Source of the DNA: Idiomarina sp.
Lineage (GTDB): Bacteria > Pseudomonadota > Gammaproteobacteria > Enterobacterales > Alteromonadaceae
DNA length: 64,000 nt
Direction of reading: 5' to 3'
Assembly (NCBI GenBank): GCA_020832105.1
Contig: JAFIFH010000064.1
Location: 1-64,000, forward strand
Below are positions 29,519 through 39,006 of the stretch, piece by piece. Under the pieces are notes generated by a model, which did no database searches, was not told where the DNA came from, and was given only the letters and a program-made list of their open reading frames with translations. A program made the position numbers and the translations under genes. How positions within the stretch are numbered: position 1 is the stretch's first letter; every line of letters begins with the position of its first letter.

Positions 29519-30387
29519 CGTAGTCCGCGGGCACGTTTAATCCGATCATAGGCAGACTGAATGTCCTGGCTACGGCGAGTCGCCGTTTTCAGCATCTGTT
29601 CTGGCAGACCCTGCGCCGCAAGCTTGTCAGGATGATGTTCGCGCATCAGTTTGCGATACACCTTTTTTAACTCATCGTCAGCCACAGAAGCTTTTACCCC
29701 CAGGGACTGATACGCGTCGTCCAGCGCACTTTGCTCGTTTTGACGTTGATACTGTTGCCGCTGCCGCTGCTGTTCATGGCTACTGTAATGGGTGCCACTG
29801 CTATGCTGCTGACGCTGCGAAGATTGCTGAAAGCGTGCGCTGGCACCAGCCATCAACAACCATTTGTCTAACTGAAATTTATTGAAGCCAAGCGCCCGCG
29901 ATGCGCGCAGTAAAACATCATATTCACTGCGTTCAAGCTTGCGGTCATTCAGTGCGGCGTGCACCAGTTGCTCCATAAATAGCTGCAGCAAATCGTGGCG
30001 CCCCTGGCTGTCCTGACGAAACCTTTTCAGCGTCGCTTCCAGCGGAAAGGCCGGGTCTTTCCCTTCACGGAAGGCTTGTTGTGCTTCGCGCCTGGTCTCA
30101 CCCTTGAGTTCGAGGCTTTGCATTAACTGTTGTGCCTGCTCAATATCGGTTTCGGTCACCCGACCTTTGCTTTTTGCCAGATGCCCCATAGTCGCGAACA
30201 TCGCGAAGAAGAACGTCGCTTTGCTGGTATCAAGGTCCGGGTCTTTAAATAAAGATGAAAATCCACCCTGGCGTAGTTGCTGGGCATAACTGGTATCAAA
30301 CCAATAGCCGATCACAAACCCGAGAATGGCACCAGGGATGCGAGCGACCATAAAGCCAAGCACAGTGCCAATAATTTTTCCCCACAT
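29515..30387 (-). CDS. djlA: Co-chaperone DjlA (membrane-anchored J-domain protein)
   Basis: DnaK co-chaperone of the inner membrane, linked in E. coli to envelope stress and capsule induction. The start is set at ATG 30387 (MWGKIIGTVLGFMVARIPGA), which places the single N-terminal membrane segment first, as in the family; 290 residues. A TerB-like helical domain follows (FFAMFATMGHLAKSKGRVTETD), then a Gln-rich linker and a C-terminal J domain with the HPD motif in LMREHHPDKLAAQGLP. It starts 2 bases after the murU stop and ends overlapping the DUF3530 stop. Confidence 0.95.
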   Translation of the reverse strand: MWGKIIGTVLGFMVARIPGAILGFVIGYWFDTSYAQQLRQGGFSSLFKDPDLDTSKATFFFAMFATMGHLAKSKGRVTETDIEQAQQLMQSLELKGETRREAQQAFREGKDPAFPLEATLKRFRQDSQGRHDLLQLFMEQLVHAALNDRKLERSEYDVLLRASRALGFNKFQLDKWLLMAGASARFQQSSQRQQHSSGTHYSSHEQQRQRQQYQRQNEQSALDDAYQSLGVKASVADDELKKVYRKLMREHHPDKLAAQGLPEQMLKTATRRSQDIQSAYDRIKRARGLR

Positions 30388-30389
30388 CG

Positions 30390-31094
30390 CTACTTCGACT
30401 CCTTCTCTGTCCGGCCGCCTAACCAAGTATCCAGTTCATCCAGGCGCGCCGGGGTGCCCACGTCCCACCAGGCGCCTTGGTGCACCTGCCCGCCCAATTG
30501 CTTAGTGGCAATCGCCTTATCAAACAAGGGTTTGAGTTTGCGTGCAGTACTATCGAGGCCGGCGAAGAGTCGTGGACTGAGTATACTGAGACCAGCGAAA
30601 GTATATGTTGTTGGTGCTGAAGGTTGGGTCACTCGATCGCTGAGCAACGAAAAATCCCCCGCAGGATGGTGAGTAGGGTTCTCCACCAGCACCAGATGGC
30701 CTAAGTCAGTCGCCCCAAGCTGGGGTAACAGCGCGTAGTCAAGATCACTCCATACGTCGCCATTGACCACAATAAACGGCTCATCGCCCAGCAAGGGTAA
30801 TGCCTGGATGATACCGCCCGCGGTCTCTAGCCCACCGGCAGGTTCTGCAGACCAATGCACCTGAACCCCAAAGTCGCGACCATCGCCAATCGCGTCCTGC
30901 ATATGCTGCCCAAGCCAGGCGTGGTTGATGACGACATCACGCACACCGGCATGGGCAAGTTTTTGCAAATGAAAGAACAGCAAGGGTTGGCCGGCAACCT
31001 TAAGCATTGGCTTGGGACAAGTGTCAGTTAATGGACGCATGCGTTCGCCACGGCCAGCGGCGAGAATCATTGCTCTGCGCGGGGAACTAGTCAT
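30390..31094 (-). CDS. murU: N-acetylmuramate alpha-1-phosphate uridylyltransferase MurU
   Basis: Converts MurNAc 1-phosphate and UTP to UDP-MurNAc in peptidoglycan recycling. The start is ATG 31094 (MTSSPRRAMILAAGRGERMR), inside the end of amgK, giving 234 residues. Nucleotidyltransferase landmarks: AMILAAGRGERMRPLTDTCPKPM with the catalytic lysine, GGLETAGGIIQALPLLG, IVVNGDVWSDLDY and YTFAGLSILSPRLF. The family also includes glucose-1-phosphate nucleotidyltransferases; the overlap with amgK settles MurU. The two genes overlap by 8 bases. Confidence 0.92.
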   Translation of the reverse strand: MTSSPRRAMILAAGRGERMRPLTDTCPKPMLKVAGQPLLFFHLQKLAHAGVRDVVINHAWLGQHMQDAIGDGRDFGVQVHWSAEPAGGLETAGGIIQALPLLGDEPFIVVNGDVWSDLDYALLPQLGATDLGHLVLVENPTHHPAGDFSLLSDRVTQPSAPTTYTFAGLSILSPRLFAGLDSTARKLKPLFDKAIATKQLGGQVHQGAWWDVGTPARLDELDTWLGGRTEKESK

Positions 31095-32121
31095 GCAAAG
31101 TGGCCGTTGGCATCTGCGCCGTGACTTGCTGTTGAATGTCTGCCACCCAGTCACTGAAGTCGCTCAGCATTGGGTAAGCCTGGCTGACGTCGACAATGTA
31201 CTGCAAGGTACGTGGCACGTCCGCCATATAGCCAGGCTTGGCATCACGGTGTAACAAGCGGGCAAAAATACCAGCGGCTTTTAAGTGCCGCTGAATACCC
31301 ATCAAGTCAAACCAGCGTTTGAAGGTATCCTCACTCACGCCGGCGTCGAGCAGGCCTTCGCTGCGTAAGCGCTGCTGCAAAAACTCACGCTGCTGGGTGA
31401 CCATGGCTGAAGGCCATGCGACATAACAGTCACGCAGTAATGACACTGCATCATAGGTAATCGGCCCGCAGACAGCGTCCTGAAAATCAATCAGTGCCAG
31501 CGTGTCCGCTTGTGCTTGCTCAACACACATAATATTGCGCGAATGGAAATCACGATGCACCCCCACCTGGGGCTGTTCTAAGGCGTTACTGACCAAGACC
31601 TGGCATGCGTCCTGCCACACCCGCTCTTCAGCCTCGCTCAATGTAACCTGCAGATGATGCTCCACCAACCAGTCCTTAAACAAATCAAGCTCCCGGCGCA
31701 ACATGGGCTCGTCATAGTCTGGCAGCGCCCCCTGCTCGGTGTCCGTCGCTCGCATCACCCGTGGCAGAAGCCCAAGTGCTTGCTGGTAGAGCCTGTTGGC
31801 ACGTTCATTGTCATCAAGCCTTGCAAACAACAAGGTGTCACCGAAATCGTCAAGCACCATAAACCCCTGTGCTTGATCAAACGCATGGACCTTGGGCACC
31901 TGCAAACCTTCATCCAGATACCGTTGGGCGATGGCCATAAAGGGTTGTAATGACTCTTGCGGGGGCGGTGCGTCGACGGCGATTAACCAACGGTCAGCAT
32001 GGGGATAACGAAAGTAGCGGCGAAAGCTGGCATCCCCGGATACCACCTGCAAAGTGCCCCTTGGCTTAAGTTCCAGGGTATCTAGCCACTGCGCTAATTG
32101 TTGTTGCCTTGCATCACTCAC
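31087..32121 (-). CDS. amgK: N-acetylmuramate/N-acetylglucosamine kinase AmgK
   Basis: Sugar kinase with the aminoglycoside-phosphotransferase fold that phosphorylates MurNAc at C1, feeding MurU. The 344 residues show RRYFRYPHADRWLIAVDAP, MVLDDFGDTLLFARL, the Brenner-type catalytic motif VGVHRDFHSRNIM and the metal site LIDFQDAVCGPITYD. The amgK-murU pair next to lptD is also the Pseudomonas arrangement. This route bypasses UDP-GlcNAc enolpyruvyl transfer and can confer intrinsic fosfomycin tolerance. It is divergent from lptD across 113 bases. Confidence 0.93.
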   Translation of the reverse strand: MSDARQQQLAQWLDTLELKPRGTLQVVSGDASFRRYFRYPHADRWLIAVDAPPPQESLQPFMAIAQRYLDEGLQVPKVHAFDQAQGFMVLDDFGDTLLFARLDDNERANRLYQQALGLLPRVMRATDTEQGALPDYDEPMLRRELDLFKDWLVEHHLQVTLSEAEERVWQDACQVLVSNALEQPQVGVHRDFHSRNIMCVEQAQADTLALIDFQDAVCGPITYDAVSLLRDCYVAWPSAMVTQQREFLQQRLRSEGLLDAGVSEDTFKRWFDLMGIQRHLKAAGIFARLLHRDAKPGYMADVPRTLQYIVDVSQAYPMLSDFSDWVADIQQQVTAQMPTATLHD

Positions 32122-32234
32122 CGCTTCTGCCTTATGTTTTGCTGGAAAACGACTATCTTATCAAATAGCCGCGCGAAGGAAATTGCTTTATTATGAGCGC
32201 CAGTTTCGAAATTTAACCGACGGAGTCTGTAACA

Positions 32235-34550
32235 GTGCATTATTGTGGGCGTATCCCAACTGTTATGATATTACCTCTTCTGACCCTGTCCCCCTTTGTC
32301 AGTGCAGAAACCCAACCATCATCTTTAGCAGCACAATGTGTCGCCGCGCCTGCCTGGTTGACCGACGACCCGCGCGCAACGGATATTTCGCCAGCATTAC
32401 GACGTGCCACCGACACGCTGCGGGTCGATGCGGATGACGTGGATGTAGTGCGCAACCACTATGCAGCGTACACCGGCAACGTGGAGCTGCGCTATAACCA
32501 GCAACTCGTGCGCACAGAGCAAGCTACCTATGATCAGCAGCTAGGGGTATTTTCAGCCAGTGGTGGCCTGCTGTATATCGATGACTATATTGCCGTGCGT
32601 GGTCAGCAGTTGCAGGCCAATATGGTCGATGACAGCGCCACAATCAGCGAGCTTGACTACTATTTAAGAGGCACGGCCGCACGTGGCTTCGCTGGCGAAC
32701 TTAATATCGCCAGTGACGATGATGTGCGCACCCTGGCGTTTTCCCAAGCCAGCTTTACCACCTGCCCTGGCGACCGCCCTGCATGGGAAGTTCGCGCCAG
32801 CTCAATATCCATGAACGAAGACGAGGGTTGGGGAAGCGCACGCGGCGCACAAATCCGTTTATTTGATGTCCCGGTGATGTATATTCCACGCTTTTCATTC
32901 CCCATTACCGATGAGCGAAAGTCCGGCATTTTGTATCCAACGGTGCGCTCATCGGCGCGCAATGGCTTAGAAGTCGAGGTGCCCTACTATTTTAATCTGG
33001 CGCCAAACTATGACGTTACCTTGACCCCTCGGCTGATGTCTCAGCGAGGGTTTATGGGCATGGCGGAAGGCCGCTATCTTGGCGAGCAACAAGCAGGTCA
33101 GGCGAATGTTGAGTACCTCGCCAACGATGAAGACCGCACGAGCAGTGCGAGTCGCTACTTCTGGCGGGTTGAGCACGAATCACAGGTGAGCCAGCGCTGG
33201 AGCACCTACCTTGATGCAAGTCAGGTCAGTGACGTTAACTACATCAATGACTTTGGCAGTGACTTTGCTAATCGTGCAGATTCCCATCTGTATCGACGGG
33301 GCCAGGCAGACTACTTCCATCAGAACTGGCAAGCACAAGTTCAGGTTGAAGACTTTCAAATGCTGGGTCCTTACCAGTCTCCCTATCGCACGTTACCGCG
33401 GTTAAGCACCTGGTATGACAGCGGCTTACCAGGGCGACAGGGCTGGCGTACACAATGGCACTCGGAAATGACTCAGTTTGAACGCCAGAACGGTGGCAGC
33501 GAACGGGCCACCCGAGTCCATACCGAGCCCGGCCTGACCTACCTGATGCGTCGCCCCGGCTGGGAGTGGAGTGCCGAAAGTCGCATGCTGCTGACACATT
33601 ATGAACAGGATCAAATCGAAAACGCGCAGCTGGTCAGTCGTTCCATTACCCGAACGTTGCCCGAGTTTCGTTTACATGGTCAGATTAATCTGGAGCGGCC
33701 TTTTGACTTTGCCGGCACTGATGGCATTCAAACCTTACAGCCCCAGGCGCAGTTTTTGTATACCCCTTATCGGGACCAGCGCCCGATCGGGATTTATGAT
33801 TCGGTGCCACTGCAGGATGATTATAACGGGCTGTTTCGTAAGCGCCGCTTTTCTGGGTTAGACCGCATTGCTGACGCGCACCAAATGACCCTTGGCGCTA
33901 CCACCAGCATATTTAATCAACGCGCTGAAGAGCTGATGCGCCTAAGCCTTGGACAGATATTCTATTTTAGTGATAGTGAGACCCAACTGTTTGACGCCAC
34001 GACACAAGTCGCCGACAACACCTCCGAGCTTGCTGCCGATCTTGATTTTCGAATTAGCTCACGCTGGTTCTTTAACTCAAGCCTGCAGTATGACAATCAA
34101 TTGAACCAAATGCAGAAAAGCCGGTCTGCTGTTGAATATCGTAAAGATGACAGCAATTTGGTACAGTTGAACTTTCGCCAGGTTCGCGGTCTTATTGGTA
34201 CGGAAACCGATGTCGAGCAAATTGGTACGCTAGGTACCTGGCAGCTGAACCAGCAGTGGTCGGTGGCAGGTCATTGGTATCGGGACCTGCGAAACAGTGC
34301 CACTTTGGACGCAAACCTTGGCGTGCAGTATGCAAGTTGTTGCTGGGCTGTTCGCGTCAGCGCTTACCGTCGCATTGACAGAAATTTTGAGGGCATCCAA
34401 CCTGACCAGGCGATGACCCCGGCTGATTTCGATAACGGAGTGAGCTTACAGTTTGTAATAACCGGATTAAGTGCAGACCGGGCTGGTTTAGCCGGTATGT
34501 TGCAGCAAGGTATCTTTGGCTATCGCCGCCCATTTTATTTAAGTAATTAG
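32235..34550 (+). CDS. lptD: LPS-assembly protein LptD
   Basis: Outer-membrane barrel that, with LptE, inserts lipopolysaccharide into the outer leaflet. The 771 residues start at GTG 32235 with a CGGAG site 9 bases upstream; the signal peptide ends VSA-E. An OstA/LptA-like jellyroll follows (DADDVDVVRNHYAAYTGNVELRY), then the barrel, including DERKSGILYPTVRSSARNGL and YASCCWAVRVSAYRR. The adjacent CC pair and the N-terminal cysteines fit the inter-domain disulfides needed for function. It is first in lptD-surA-pdxA-rsmA-apaG-apaH, the same order as in E. coli. Confidence 0.96.
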   Translation: MHYCGRIPTVMILPLLTLSPFVSAETQPSSLAAQCVAAPAWLTDDPRATDISPALRRATDTLRVDADDVDVVRNHYAAYTGNVELRYNQQLVRTEQATYDQQLGVFSASGGLLYIDDYIAVRGQQLQANMVDDSATISELDYYLRGTAARGFAGELNIASDDDVRTLAFSQASFTTCPGDRPAWEVRASSISMNEDEGWGSARGAQIRLFDVPVMYIPRFSFPITDERKSGILYPTVRSSARNGLEVEVPYYFNLAPNYDVTLTPRLMSQRGFMGMAEGRYLGEQQAGQANVEYLANDEDRTSSASRYFWRVEHESQVSQRWSTYLDASQVSDVNYINDFGSDFANRADSHLYRRGQADYFHQNWQAQVQVEDFQMLGPYQSPYRTLPRLSTWYDSGLPGRQGWRTQWHSEMTQFERQNGGSERATRVHTEPGLTYLMRRPGWEWSAESRMLLTHYEQDQIENAQLVSRSITRTLPEFRLHGQINLERPFDFAGTDGIQTLQPQAQFLYTPYRDQRPIGIYDSVPLQDDYNGLFRKRRFSGLDRIADAHQMTLGATTSIFNQRAEELMRLSLGQIFYFSDSETQLFDATTQVADNTSELAADLDFRISSRWFFNSSLQYDNQLNQMQKSRSAVEYRKDDSNLVQLNFRQVRGLIGTETDVEQIGTLGTWQLNQQWSVAGHWYRDLRNSATLDANLGVQYASCCWAVRVSAYRRIDRNFEGIQPDQAMTPADFDNGVSLQFVITGLSADRAGLAGMLQQGIFGYRRPFYLSN

Positions 34551-34560
34551 TGGAATCTAT

Positions 34561-35844
34561 ATGAGAGTAGTAACGTCCTGTTTAGTCGCCTTGAGTTTAC
34601 TTACGGTGTCAACGTTGAGTGTCGCGCAAGAGCGTCTTGACCGTGTCGCTGTGATCGTCGACAACAACGTAGTGCTGGAAAGCGAAATTGAAGGCTTAAC
34701 GCGTCAAATTAAACGTGACGCAGAAAGCTCAGGCCGCTCGCTGCCGTCTGATGAAGCATTGCGGACCCAGGTCAGCGAACGTCTTATTTTGCAGAAATTG
34801 CAGATGCAGATGGCTGACCGCATGGGGATTCGGATTGGTGATGCTCAGCTAGACCAGGCGATTGCCAGCATTGCCGCCGACAATGAATTACCGGTTGAAG
34901 CCATGCAGGCTCAGGTAGAAGCAGATGGTTATTCATGGCGCCAGTATCGCGAAGACATTCGTGAGCAAATGATCACCAGCGAAGTACAACGTGCGCAGGT
35001 GCAGCGCCGCGTGTACATCAGTCCGCAGGAAGTTAGCAACCTAATCCGTCTGATTGACGAACAAGGTGATTCCACCACCGAATACAATCTTAGCCATATC
35101 TTGATCAGCTTTCAGAATGAACAGGGTGAAGCGGACGAAGACGCTGCCCGACGCCGTGCAGATTCAGTGATTAACCGCTTGAACGAAGGCGCAGATTTTG
35201 CCCAAATGGCGGTCACCTCGTCCTCTGCATCTAACGCCCTTGACGGCGGTGAAATGGGTTGGATGAGTGAAAACACTATGCCCACGTTATTCGCGGCTAA
35301 CATCTCTGATGCCACGGAAGGGAGCGTGATAGGCCCACTGCGCTCAGGTGTTGGTTTCCATATTCTGCGCGTCAATGAAGTGCGCGGTGCTGACGTATTT
35401 ACTGCCGAAGAAGTGAATTCACGTCATATTTTGATCCAGCCTTCGGTGATTCTGTCTGATAATCGCGCCCGTTCGATGTTGACTGAATTCCGTGAGCAAA
35501 TTCTTGCCGGCGATAAATCGTTTGCTGAATTAGCCGAAGAACATTCTGCGGACCCTGGCTCAGCAAGAAACGGAGGCCAACTTGGCTTTTCGGACCCTGC
35601 AGCCTACGTACCAGAATTCCAGCAGCGGGTTAACAGTTTACCGATTGGGGAAATCTCAGAACCATTTCGCAGCTCACATGGCTGGCACATTGTTGAAGTT
35701 CTGGAACGCCGCACTCAGGATGTAACCGACCAGCGTAAAGAAGACCAGGCTGCCAACATGCTGTACTCACGTAAATATCGTGAGGAACTTGATATCTGGT
35801 TACAGGAATTACGTGACAATGCTTATGTTGAGGTGGTCCGCTAG
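34561..35844 (+). CDS. surA: Periplasmic peptidyl-prolyl isomerase and chaperone SurA
   Basis: Main periplasmic chaperone escorting outer-membrane proteins, LptD among them, to the Bam complex. The 427 residues have a signal peptide (VTSCLVALSLLTVSTLSVAQ), an N-terminal chaperone domain (DRVAVIVDNNVVLESEIEGL) and two parvulin domains at about residues 175-275 (YNLSHILISFQNEQGE) and 286-385 (VNSRHILIQPSVI). It follows lptD by 10 bases, and pdxA begins on the base after its stop. Confidence 0.97.
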   Translation: MRVVTSCLVALSLLTVSTLSVAQERLDRVAVIVDNNVVLESEIEGLTRQIKRDAESSGRSLPSDEALRTQVSERLILQKLQMQMADRMGIRIGDAQLDQAIASIAADNELPVEAMQAQVEADGYSWRQYREDIREQMITSEVQRAQVQRRVYISPQEVSNLIRLIDEQGDSTTEYNLSHILISFQNEQGEADEDAARRRADSVINRLNEGADFAQMAVTSSSASNALDGGEMGWMSENTMPTLFAANISDATEGSVIGPLRSGVGFHILRVNEVRGADVFTAEEVNSRHILIQPSVILSDNRARSMLTEFREQILAGDKSFAELAEEHSADPGSARNGGQLGFSDPAAYVPEFQQRVNSLPIGEISEPFRSSHGWHIVEVLERRTQDVTDQRKEDQAANMLYSRKYREELDIWLQELRDNAYVEVVR

Positions 35845-36831
35845 ATGACATTGCGTCTGGCGATCACCTGCGGCGAACCGGCAGGGATTGGTCCTGATTT
35901 AGTCATTCAATTAGCTCAACAGGCCTGGCCCGTTGAGCTTGTTGTTTTTGCCGACCGGGACATGCTCACCGAGCGCGCCGAACAGCTTGGTTTACCGATT
36001 CAGATCCGGCCTTACCTCAGTTCCCGTGAAGCCGCACCAAGCGCTGCTGGCTCGCTCACCGTCCAGCACATCTCCTGTGCAAGCAAAGTACAGGCAGGTA
36101 AGTTGGATGAGCGCAACGGCCAGTATGTCATTGAGACACTGCATCAGGCTTGTCAGGGTAACCTCACCTCGGAGTTTGCTGCCGTCGTAACAGGCCCGGT
36201 GCACAAGGGGATCATTAATGAGTCCGGGGTGTCCTTTAGCGGCCACACCGAATTCTTCGCCCAACAAGCAGGCTGCAATGACGTGGTCATGTTGCTTGCC
36301 ACTGAAGGGTTACGTGTCGCACTGGTGACCACCCATATTCCACTAGCCTATGTTTCAAAAGCCATTACCACCGAGCGTTTACACAAAGTCATTCATATTC
36401 TACATCATGATTTAGTGACCAAGTTTGGCTTAGCCACCCCTCGGGTGCTGGTCTGTGGCCTTAATCCGCATGCTGGCGAAGGCGGCCACCTGGGCAATGA
36501 AGAGCAGGATGTCATTGAGCCGGCATTACAGGCATTACGCGATAGTCATGGCTACGATTTACGCGGGCCCTACCCCGCCGATACGATATTCCAGCCCAAG
36601 TATCTGGACAATGCGGACGTGGTGCTGGCGATGTATCACGACCAGGGGCTACCCGTGTTAAAGTATAAAGGGTTTGGCGCAGCGGTGAATATTACCCTCG
36701 GCCTTCCGTTCATCCGTACCTCAGTAGACCACGGCACCGCATTAGATTTAGCGGGCAGTGGTGAGGCACACCCTGGCAGTTTTAAGCTTGCGATTGAGCA
36801 GGCAATTAGTATGGCTAACAAAGCAATATGA
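35845..36831 (+). CDS. pdxA: 4-hydroxythreonine-4-phosphate dehydrogenase
   Basis: NAD-dependent enzyme of pyridoxal phosphate synthesis, several steps after Epd. The 328 residues contain the start block [59 protein letters not shown] with a metal-binding His, and [22 protein letters not shown]. It abuts the surA stop directly and overlaps rsmA by four bases (ATGA). Confidence 0.97.
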   Translation: MTLRLAITCGEPAGIGPDLVIQLAQQAWPVELVVFADRDMLTERAEQLGLPIQIRPYLSSREAAPSAAGSLTVQHISCASKVQAGKLDERNGQYVIETLHQACQGNLTSEFAAVVTGPVHKGIINESGVSFSGHTEFFAQQAGCNDVVMLLATEGLRVALVTTHIPLAYVSKAITTERLHKVIHILHHDLVTKFGLATPRVLVCGLNPHAGEGGHLGNEEQDVIEPALQALRDSHGYDLRGPYPADTIFQPKYLDNADVVLAMYHDQGLPVLKYKGFGAAVNITLGLPFIRTSVDHGTALDLAGSGEAHPGSFKLAIEQAISMANKAI

Positions 36832-37646
36832 GCAAAGTTCATCAAGGGCACCGCGCACGCAAACGTTTTGGACAGAATTTCTTACACGATGGCGGTGTGA
36901 TCGACAATATCGTCAGTGCCATTCACCCGGTGCCAGGTCAGGCACTGGTGGAAATTGGCCCAGGCCTGGCTGCACTGACTGAACCGGTTGCAGACGCTTG
37001 TGACAAGTTACATGTGGTTGAGCTCGATCGTGACCTGGCTGATCGCCTGGAAAGTCACCCATTTTTGAGTAGTAAGCTGGTGGTCCACCGCGCCGATGCA
37101 CTGAAGTTTGATTTCGCGGCACTGAGCGCTGAGTTGGGCCAGCCCCTGCGCGTGTTCGGCAACTTACCGTATAATATTTCCACGCCTCTTATTTTTCATC
37201 TGTTAAGCCAGCTTGATACGATTAGCGACATGCATTTTATGCTGCAAAAAGAAGTGGTTCAGCGGATGGCGGCAGAGCCTGGTAGCAAAGCCTTTGGCCG
37301 GTTATCAGTGATGATTCAGCAAGCCTGTGATGTCACTTACGTGCTAGACGTACCACCCGGCGCCTTTACGCCGCCGCCGAAGGTCGACTCAGCGGTGGTT
37401 CGTTTACAACCGAAAGCAACCCCGACAATTGCAGTACATGATCGTAAAATGCTCAACCATGCATGCTTGACCGGCTTTAATCAGCGCCGCAAAACCGTGC
37501 GTAATAACTTCAAAGAACTCATGAGTGAGAGCGACCTGGAGAGCCTGGGCATAGACCCGACCGTGCGTCCGGAAACTTTAACCGTTGACGATTTTTGCCG
37601 TATCGCGAATTGGCTTTATGAACGCGAGCAAGGGATTTCAGGGTAG
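36828..37646 (+). CDS. rsmA: 16S rRNA (adenine-1518/1519-N6)-dimethyltransferase RsmA (KsgA)
   Basis: Dimethylates two adjacent adenosines in the 3' hairpin of 16S rRNA, a late 30S checkpoint; loss gives kasugamycin resistance. The 272 residues show [14 protein letters not shown] motif [15 protein letters not shown], motif [19 protein letters not shown], and the tail [14 protein letters not shown]. It overlaps pdxA by 4 bases, and apaG starts 7 bases after its stop. Confidence 0.98.
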   Translation: MSKVHQGHRARKRFGQNFLHDGGVIDNIVSAIHPVPGQALVEIGPGLAALTEPVADACDKLHVVELDRDLADRLESHPFLSSKLVVHRADALKFDFAALSAELGQPLRVFGNLPYNISTPLIFHLLSQLDTISDMHFMLQKEVVQRMAAEPGSKAFGRLSVMIQQACDVTYVLDVPPGAFTPPPKVDSAVVRLQPKATPTIAVHDRKMLNHACLTGFNQRRKTVRNNFKELMSESDLESLGIDPTVRPETLTVDDFCRIANWLYEREQGISG

Positions 37647-37653
37647 TGCAGCC

Positions 37654-38037
37654 ATGATGAATGAAACTGAAAGTGAAATTGAGATTGTCGTCACCACCAG
37701 GTATCTGCAGGGCCAGTCAGACCCTGCGCAAAAGCAATTCGTGTTTGCTTATACCATAGATATTACCAACTGTAGCGCAGAGCCCTTACGTTTGCTCACC
37801 CGCGAATGGACTATCCAGGACGCCGATGGCAAATTAACCCAGGTCTCCGGTGATGGGGTGGTCGGTAAGCAACCCTGGATAGAGCCAGGTGGAACTTTCA
37901 CCTACACCAGTGGCACTGTGCTCAATACTCCATTGGGCAGCATGCAAGGCAGCTATGGGCTGGTCACCGCAGACGGCACCGCCGTGCAGGCTAAGATACC
38001 GCCGTTTAGTTTAGCGCTGCCAAATATGTTGCACTAG
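37654..38037 (+). CDS. apaG: ApaG protein
   Basis: Small protein of an immunoglobulin-like fold (DUF525), associated with Co2+ and Mg2+ efflux phenotypes in Salmonella; its biochemical role is unclear. The track frame starts inside rsmA; the ATG at 37654 (MMNETESEIEIVVTTRYLQG) gives 127 residues, close to the E. coli 125. Characteristic blocks are FAYTIDITNCSAEPLRLLTREW, VSGDGVVGKQPWIEPGGTFTY and GSMQGSYGLVTADG. It lies between rsmA and apaH, 4 bases before the latter. Confidence 0.95.
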   Translation: MMNETESEIEIVVTTRYLQGQSDPAQKQFVFAYTIDITNCSAEPLRLLTREWTIQDADGKLTQVSGDGVVGKQPWIEPGGTFTYTSGTVLNTPLGSMQGSYGLVTADGTAVQAKIPPFSLALPNMLH

Positions 38038-38041
38038 TGTC

Positions 38042-38866
38042 ATGGCGCTCTACGCGGTAGGTGACATACACGGATGCATTGACGAACTCAGGCTTCTGCT
38101 GGACAAAGTCGGGTTTGAGCCCGGGGTCGATGAGTTATGGAGCGTCGGTGACCTGGTTGGTCGTGGACCACATTCAAAACAGGTCTTAGAGTGTGTCGAC
38201 GCTTTAGGGTCGTCATTTCGTTGCGTGCTTGGTAACCACGACCTGCATTTACTCAGCGTGCTTTGCGGAGTAAAACCAGCTAACCCCAAAGACCGTACGG
38301 AACTAATTCATCAGGGGCCCGAGCGTGATTACTGGATTGACTGGCTACGTCGCCAACCGCTCATGCTGCAGGATTCCCACCATCAGTTAGCGATGGTTCA
38401 TGCTGGTATTTTTCCCGAGTGGAGCATTGACCAGGCTCAGCAACTCGCAGATGAAGTCAGTCAGATACTGCAACAAGACGACTTTATCGATTACCTCGCA
38501 GCGATGTATCACAACGAGCCTCACTGCTGGGACAATGCATTAAGCGGTCATGCCCGCTTTCGCTTTATTGTCAATGCCTTTACCCGCATGCGTTATTGCT
38601 CCCCCCCTACCCCCGACCACCCCTTGGCGATGGAGCTAAGTGTCAAGACCACGCCTTGTCAGGCTCCCGATACCTTAAAACCTTGGTTTAACTTTTGGCC
38701 TCAGCTGCCGATAACCTTAGTATTCGGCCATTGGGCTGCGTTGAACGGGCAAAGTCAGCGTCAGGATATCCGCGCACTGGATACCGGCTGCGTATGGGGC
38801 GACCGACTCACTTTTTTCAAGCTGAGTGAAGATCGACTCATCCAGCAACCGGCCATTGCAAAGTAA
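38042..38866 (+). CDS. apaH: Bis(5'-nucleosyl)-tetraphosphatase (symmetrical) ApaH
   Basis: Metallophosphatase that cleaves Ap4A to two ADP and removes Np4 caps from RNA. The 274 residues have the family metal motifs GDIHGC, GDLVGRGPHS and GNHDLH, plus a His in the C-terminal FGHWAALNG. It is the last gene of the lptD operon; no clear terminator follows within the 140-base gap before the chemoreceptor gene. Confidence 0.97.
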   Translation: MALYAVGDIHGCIDELRLLLDKVGFEPGVDELWSVGDLVGRGPHSKQVLECVDALGSSFRCVLGNHDLHLLSVLCGVKPANPKDRTELIHQGPERDYWIDWLRRQPLMLQDSHHQLAMVHAGIFPEWSIDQAQQLADEVSQILQQDDFIDYLAAMYHNEPHCWDNALSGHARFRFIVNAFTRMRYCSPPTPDHPLAMELSVKTTPCQAPDTLKPWFNFWPQLPITLVFGHWAALNGQSQRQDIRALDTGCVWGDRLTFFKLSEDRLIQQPAIAK

Positions 38867-39006
38867 GATTTAGTTTCAGACTAAATCCAGACACTGACAC
38901 ATAGCGCGTGAAGGACCTGAGGAATAGCGTTTTCCAAGCGTCCTGATTTTCGTTATAGTGCGTTCATTATAATAACTAAGTATCAGGTTGTGGGTAGGAG
39001 AGAACC

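Noticed and set aside
38867-39006. Sigma-28 (FliA) promoter before the first chemoreceptor gene
   Set aside because: I could not find TAAA with GCCGATAA at 15 bases; only a sigma-70-like TATAAT is visible.
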